Shown here: one piece after another, positions 60,012 to 64,000 of the stretch
Position numbering within the stretch: the first letter of the stretch is position 1
Layout of the letters: every line of letters starts with the position of its first letter
Origin: Clostridiales bacterium
Lineage (GTDB): Bacteria > Bacillota > Clostridia > Christensenellales > Aristaeellaceae
NCBI GenBank assembly: GCA_019419995.1
Contig: JAHZHZ010000003.1
Location: 1-64,000 of the forward strand
Reading direction: 5' to 3'
DNA length: 64,000 nt
Translations under genes and position numbers: made by a program
Notes under the pieces: model-generated
Databases searched by the model: none
Told to the model about the DNA's origin: nothing
The model's input: only the letters and a program-made list of their open reading frames with translations

Positions 60012-61283
60012 ATGGCACTTTTTGTGGATGTGGTAAATATATCGGTGAAAGCCGGGGATGGCGGCAACGGCTGCGTATCCTTTCACCGGGAGAAATATGT
60101 ACAGGCGGGAGGCCCGGATGGCGGAGACGGCGGCCGGGGCGGAGATGTGATTTTCTGTGCCACGGAGCGCATGCATACGCTAATGGACTTTCGCTATCAC
60201 CGCAAGTTTACGGCGGGAAACGGTGAGGATGGCATGGGAAACCGCAGGAGCGGCAAGAACGGTGCCAGTGTGGTCATTGAGGTGCCCCCGGGCACTGTGG
60301 TGCGGGAGCGATCCACCGGCAAGATCTTGTTGGACCTCTGGGAAACGGGCATGGAGCGCACGTTGATCAAGGGAGGAAAGGGTGGCTTTGGCAATCAGCA
60401 CTTTGCCACGCCCACCCGGCAGGCGCCACAGTTTGCCAAGCCTGGGGAGAAGCGGGAAGTGCTGGAACTTACGTTAGAGCTGAAATCCATTGCCGACGTG
60501 GGGCTGGTGGGCTTTCCCAATGTGGGAAAATCTACCATACTGTCCGTAGTGACCGCAGCCCGTCCCAAGATTGCCAATTATCATTTTACCACGCTTCAGC
60601 CCAATCTGGGCATCGTAAAGCAGGATGATTACAGCTTTGTGTTGGCAGATATTCCCGGTCTGGTGGAAGGGGCCAGCGAAGGCGTTGGACTGGGACATGC
60701 GTTTTTGCGCCATGTGGAGCGCACGCGAATGCTCTTGCATGTGTTGGATATCTCCGGTAGTGAGGGCCGGGACCCACTGGAAGATTACGATGCCATTGAG
60801 CGCGAATTGGAAAACTATGGAGATTTGAAAAGCCGTCCAGGCATTGTGGTGGCCAATAAGATGGACTTGCCCGGGGCTCAGGAAAATCTTGAGCGGCTGA
60901 GGGAGAAATTGGCAGGCAGTGGCAGGGAGATCTTTGCCGTCTCTGCGGCCACCCATTCCAATTTTGAGGCTTTAATGAGGGCCACGGTAAAAATGCTGAA
61001 AACCTGTCCGGAGCCTGAACCCTTTGCGGAGGAAGAGCTGTTTGACTTTGATATGGAGGCGGCTACCGGCTTCCAGATTCAGCGAGTCAAGGGCGCCTTT
61101 GAACTCTCGGGTCCCTCCATCGATCATCTGGTGGCATCCGTAAACTTTGGCAACGAGGAGTCCCTGAACTATTTCCACCGCACGTTGCGGCGCATGGGCG
61201 TCATCGATGCGCTGCGTGAGGCGGGCGCCGGCGAAGGAGATACCGTGCGCATTGACGACATGGAGTTTGACTTTGTGGAATAA
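60012..61283 (+). CDS. obg: GTPase Obg (CgtA), ribosome assembly
   Basis: Obg is an essential GTPase of 50S assembly and stress signalling. The 423-residue protein has the glycine-rich N-terminal Obg fold (VKAGDGGNGCVSFHREKY and GGDGGRGG), the G domain GFPNVGKSTIL, ADIPGLVEGASEG and NKMDLPG, and a C-terminal OCT domain (about 345-423). No rplU-rpmA genes precede it here. Confidence 0.97.
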   Translation: MALFVDVVNISVKAGDGGNGCVSFHREKYVQAGGPDGGDGGRGGDVIFCATERMHTLMDFRYHRKFTAGNGEDGMGNRRSGKNGASVVIEVPPGTVVRERSTGKILLDLWETGMERTLIKGGKGGFGNQHFATPTRQAPQFAKPGEKREVLELTLELKSIADVGLVGFPNVGKSTILSVVTAARPKIANYHFTTLQPNLGIVKQDDYSFVLADIPGLVEGASEGVGLGHAFLRHVERTRMLLHVLDISGSEGRDPLEDYDAIERELENYGDLKSRPGIVVANKMDLPGAQENLERLREKLAGSGREIFAVSAATHSNFEALMRATVKMLKTCPEPEPFAEEELFDFDMEAATGFQIQRVKGAFELSGPSIDHLVASVNFGNEESLNYFHRTLRRMGVIDALREAGAGEGDTVRIDDMEFDFVE

Positions 61284-61312
61284 AAGAATCACGAAAGTTG
61301 GAGGAAAAAAGA

Positions 61313-61606
61313 ATGACCACCAAACAGCGCGCCGCACTTCGGGCAATGTGCAATACCATGGAGCCCGTTCTTCAGATCGGCAAGGATGGCATTACGGATA
61401 ATCTGGTAAAACAGTGTTGGGATGCATTGGAGGCTCGGGAGTTGATCAAGGTAAACGTGCAGAAAAATGCCCCCTATACGGCCCGGGAAGCCTGTGAGGC
61501 GCTGTGCGAGCGTGTGCATGCGGAGCCGGTGCAGACCATTGGTAACCGCTTTAGCATTTACCGTCAGGCACGCAAGAATTCCAAGATTCGCCTGGAGGAT
61601 TTGTGA
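61313..61606 (+). CDS. yhbY: YhbY-family CRM-domain RNA-binding protein
   Basis: A 97-residue single CRM domain with MTTKQRAALRAM, the GxxG loop QIGKDGIT and the C-terminal GNRFSIYRQ. YhbY binds pre-50S particles. GGAGG lies upstream of the ATG at 61313. It follows obg by 29 bases, joining two ribosome-assembly factors in one operon. Confidence 0.94.
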   Translation: MTTKQRAALRAMCNTMEPVLQIGKDGITDNLVKQCWDALEARELIKVNVQKNAPYTAREACEALCERVHAEPVQTIGNRFSIYRQARKNSKIRLEDL

Positions 61607-61747
61607 AGAAAAGCCTTTGCTCGTGGGGGCGGCGCGCCGTGCGCCGTCCCCCGTTGATATTTTGGAATGAACGGATTCTTGATGGGATCTTGTGGCACGT
61701 AGGCTATCCGGGAAACGCTGAGATCTATGGAAATTTGTGAGGGAAAA

Positions 61748-62422
61748 ATGGAATTGAATATCCAGGAGTGGATGAACCACTATTTGAATTGCCTGAAAGC
61801 GCGCTTTGGTTCCCGCCTGCGCTTTGTGGGACTTCAGGGAAGCCGGGCCAGGGGTGAAGCGAAACAGGGAAGCGATATTGACGTTGTAGCGGTGCTGGAT
61901 GAATTGAACTGGGCAGATCTGCAGGACTATGGGAGGCTGTTGGAGGACCTGCCCTGCCGGGAGTGGATCTGTGGATTTGTTTCCGGATGGCAGGAGTTAA
62001 TGAACTGGGATGGCGGTGAACTGCTGGCCCTGTATTATGACACCCTGCCCTTCTACGGGAGCTTGGATGCCCTTTTGGAGTGCATTGACGCTGCCAGTGT
62101 GAAGGCATGTATCCGCAAAGATATTGGGGGCATTTATCATGGATGCGCGCACAACCTGCTCCATGAACGGGACGAAGTGCTGCTTCAGAATTTGTACAAA
62201 TCGGCGGAATTTGTGCTGAAGGCTATTTACTATCTTCGCACTGGCAGCTATTTGCGCGGCCGGTCCGAACTGATGGCGGTTCTGACTGGAGCGGATGGGG
62301 ATATCTTTCAGACGGCGCAACTGATCAGGAGTGGCGCGCCTATTGAAATGGAAGGCATGTCGCGGAAATTGTTTCTCTGGTCAGGCAATTTGCTGCGGGA
62401 AGATTTGAAAATTTTTCGCTGA
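61748..62422 (+). CDS. Nucleotidyltransferase-domain protein
   Basis: A 224-residue protein with the pol-beta nucleotidyltransferase motif GSRARGEAKQGSDIDVVAV (GS...DxD metal pair) at about 32-50, followed by a helical domain. Similar stand-alone proteins modify small molecules, antibiotics or partner proteins; the target is not evident. It has no obvious antitoxin partner (no HEPN gene next to it). Start ATG after GAGGG; an in-frame ATG seven codons earlier is possible. Confidence 0.8.
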   Translation: MELNIQEWMNHYLNCLKARFGSRLRFVGLQGSRARGEAKQGSDIDVVAVLDELNWADLQDYGRLLEDLPCREWICGFVSGWQELMNWDGGELLALYYDTLPFYGSLDALLECIDAASVKACIRKDIGGIYHGCAHNLLHERDEVLLQNLYKSAEFVLKAIYYLRTGSYLRGRSELMAVLTGADGDIFQTAQLIRSGAPIEMEGMSRKLFLWSGNLLREDLKIFR

Positions 62423-62432
62423 GCAACCAAAG

Positions 62433-62474
62433 AGCGCGGGCTGCAAGGGAAACGCATTCCTTGCAGCCCGCGCT
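62433..62474. terminator. Bidirectional terminator between nucleotidyltransferase gene and aspS
   Basis: Perfect 16-bp stem (62433-62448 with 62459-62474), 10-base loop, then GAATTTTATTTTT on the plus strand. It lies between convergent genes and can end the aspS transcript too. Confidence 0.88.
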
Positions 62475-62479
62475 GAATT

Positions 62480-64000
62480 TTATTTTTCTTCCGGCAGATC
62501 CAGTTTGATTCTGAGGGTCTCCAACTGATCGGGACGGACGTCGGCGGGGGTCTCCATCATCAGACAGTTGGCGCTGGTGGCCTTGGGGAAGGCGATGATG
62601 TCTCGCAGACTATCGCTTCCGGTGAGCAGCATGACCAATCGATCCACGCCGAAGGCCAGGCCGCCGTGGGGCGGCGCGCCAAACTTGAAGGCGTCCAGCA
62701 GGAAGCCAAAGCGATGGTGAGCCTCCTCATGGCTCAGGCCGATCATATCGAACATCTGCGCCTGCATGTCCGCCCGGTGAATGCGGATGGAGCCACTGGC
62801 CAGTTCGATGCCGTTCATTACCAGATCATAGGCGCGGGAACGTACCTTTTCCTTATCGCCTTCCAGATAGACATTGTCTTCAGGATACCAGCTGGTGAAG
62901 GGGTGGTGAGCAGCCACATAGCGCTGTTCCTCCTCGCTGTACTCAAACAGCGGGAATTCCGTCACCCAGAACAGGTTGTATTTCTCCGGATCAATCAAAT
63001 TGTGCCGGCGTGCGATCTCGCAGCGAAGCGCGCCCAAAGCCTGTCGCACTACGCTCTTTTTATCCGCAGCAAAGAAAATGATATCGCCGTTTTCCACAGC
63101 CATTTCGCTCCGAACGGCTTCAATCAGTTCCGGTGTCAGGAATTTATTGAAGGACGATTTTACGCTGCCGTCGGCGGCGAAACTCATGTGAGGCAGACCC
63201 TTGGCCCGGTAGGTTTTCACGAATTCCCCGTAGCTGTCGATTTCTTTGCGGGTTAAACCAGCCAGCCCCTTGGCGTTAATGGCATACACCACGCCGCCAT
63301 TTTCCAGAGCGCCATCGAACACAGGGAAACCGCAACCCTTCAGGCGCTGAGACAGGTTTTTCAGCCGCATTTCGAAGCGGGTATCCGGTTTGTCGGAGCC
63401 ATAGTTCTCCATGGCATAGTCCCAGGTCATGCGGGGCAGGGGCAGGGACAGCTCAATGCCCTTGACCTCGCGGAAGATGCGCGCAAAGATGCCCTCCACA
63501 ACGGTATAGATATTTTCTTCGTCAATAAAGGACATTTCGATATCGCACTGGGTAAACTCCGGCTGACGGTCGGCGCGGTTGTCCTCATCCCGGAAACAGC
63601 GGGCGATTTGATAGTATTTATCAAAACCTGCCAGCATTAAAAGCTGCTTATAAATTTGCGGGCTCTGGGGCAGGGCATAGAAGGTGCCGGGATGCAGGCG
63701 GCTGGGCACCAGGAAATCTCTCGCTCCTTCGGGGGTGGACTTGGACAGAATGGGCGTCTCTATCTCCGTGAAGCCCTCCTCGTCCAACACGCTGCGGATG
63801 CAGCGAACCACTTTGCTGCGAATGCGCAGTTTCTCCTGCATGGAGGGGCGCCGCAGATCCAGATAGCGATACTTGAGCCGAACCAGCTCGCTTTCGTCGG
63901 TCTTGTCGTCGATGTAGATGGGGGGCGTTTCAGATTTGTTGAGCAACTCGGCTTCACGCACCACTACCTCGATTTCGCCGGTCTTCAGGTCTCGGTTGAT
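62480..64000 (-). CDS. aspS: Aspartyl-tRNA synthetase (5' end outside the window)
   Basis: Class II aminoacyl-tRNA synthetase; 506 residues are present and the reading frame continues past base 64000, so the N-terminal anticodon-binding OB fold is mostly missing. Visible are YRYLDLRRPSMQEKLRIRS, motif 2 FRDEDNRADRQPEFTQ, the bacterial insertion domain (about 290-420) and motif 3 GGLAFGVDRLVMLL. The enzyme charges tRNA-Asp (possibly also tRNA-Asn). Discriminating versus non-discriminating type cannot be decided without the missing part. Confidence 0.96.
   Translation of the reverse strand: MNRDLKTGEIEVVVREAELLNKSETPPIYIDDKTDESELVRLKYRYLDLRRPSMQEKLRIRSKVVRCIRSVLDEEGFTEIETPILSKSTPEGARDFLVPSRLHPGTFYALPQSPQIYKQLLMLAGFDKYYQIARCFRDEDNRADRQPEFTQCDIEMSFIDEENIYTVVEGIFARIFREVKGIELSLPLPRMTWDYAMENYGSDKPDTRFEMRLKNLSQRLKGCGFPVFDGALENGGVVYAINAKGLAGLTRKEIDSYGEFVKTYRAKGLPHMSFAADGSVKSSFNKFLTPELIEAVRSEMAVENGDIIFFAADKKSVVRQALGALRCEIARRHNLIDPEKYNLFWVTEFPLFEYSEEEQRYVAAHHPFTSWYPEDNVYLEGDKEKVRSRAYDLVMNGIELASGSIRIHRADMQAQMFDMIGLSHEEAHHRFGFLLDAFKFGAPPHGGLAFGVDRLVMLLTGSDSLRDIIAFPKATSANCLMMETPADVRPDQLETLRIKLDLPEEK

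Noticed and set aside
61748..62422. MNT/HEPN toxin-antitoxin reading of the nucleotidyltransferase gene
   Set aside because: No HEPN partner gene is adjacent; neighbours are yhbY and aspS.

Overview
The window looks like a chromosomal segment of an anaerobic, spore-forming Clostridia-class Bacillota. The evidence is a YqfC/YqfD sporulation pair, a reverse rubrerythrin, single-chain glycyl-tRNA synthetase, a tandem glycine riboswitch, Bacillus-like order of the phoH-era-recO block, sigma-A promoters with 16-18 base spacers, and many GGAGG ribosome binding sites. No rRNA, tRNA, CRISPR array, insertion sequence or phage gene was seen.

Layout. 1-10.2 kb is housekeeping: the 3' end of glyQS, a rubrerythrin and BFD-like ferredoxin pair, the leftward run yqfC-yqfD-phoH-pgpH-ybeY-cdd-era-recO, and the divergent dusB with a P-loop kinase-like gene. 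10.3-14.3 kb is one giant secreted peptidoglycan-binding protein with Pro/Thr/Glu repeat linkers. 14.4-17.8 kb is a leftward phospholipid operon (PAP2 protein, flippase-like membrane protein, pssA, psd). 18-19.5 kb is a glycine riboswitch and glyA, followed by a CorA-type transporter and a Bcp peroxiredoxin.

21.5-48 kb is a large catabolic island with three ABC importers. Two RbsABC-type systems flank a LacI-family regulator. The leftward one ends in a Gfo/Idh/MocA oxidoreductase. The rightward one is headed by another oxidoreductase, a hydroxypyruvate isomerase-like TIM barrel and a metal-ligand-less M24 protein. Three related operator-like palindromes sit at the promoters of these units. 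The second half (36.9-47.9 kb) holds a creatininase with the full known active-site set, a CodA-like amidohydrolase, a PucR regulator, and one long operon of an ADP-ribosylglycohydrolase-fold enzyme, a BMP/PnrA-type nucleoside-class importer, an AllA-like protein and a PfkB sugar kinase. Together these suggest uptake of an N-glycoside or nucleoside-like compound, glycosidic cleavage, sugar phosphorylation, and deamination and ring opening of the base. This is the best candidate in the window for an undescribed pathway.

48-52.7 kb is a LysR-controlled cassette (DUF3737, alpha/beta hydrolase, cyclophilin-like lipoprotein, CMD-cupin fusion). 53.9-56 kb is a MATE exporter with its own MarR regulator and a clear operator. 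The remainder is housekeeping: trmB, a cysteine desulfurase with a Cys-rich mini-protein and a DUF3343 protein, nth, obg, yhbY, a nucleotidyltransferase and the start-truncated aspS.
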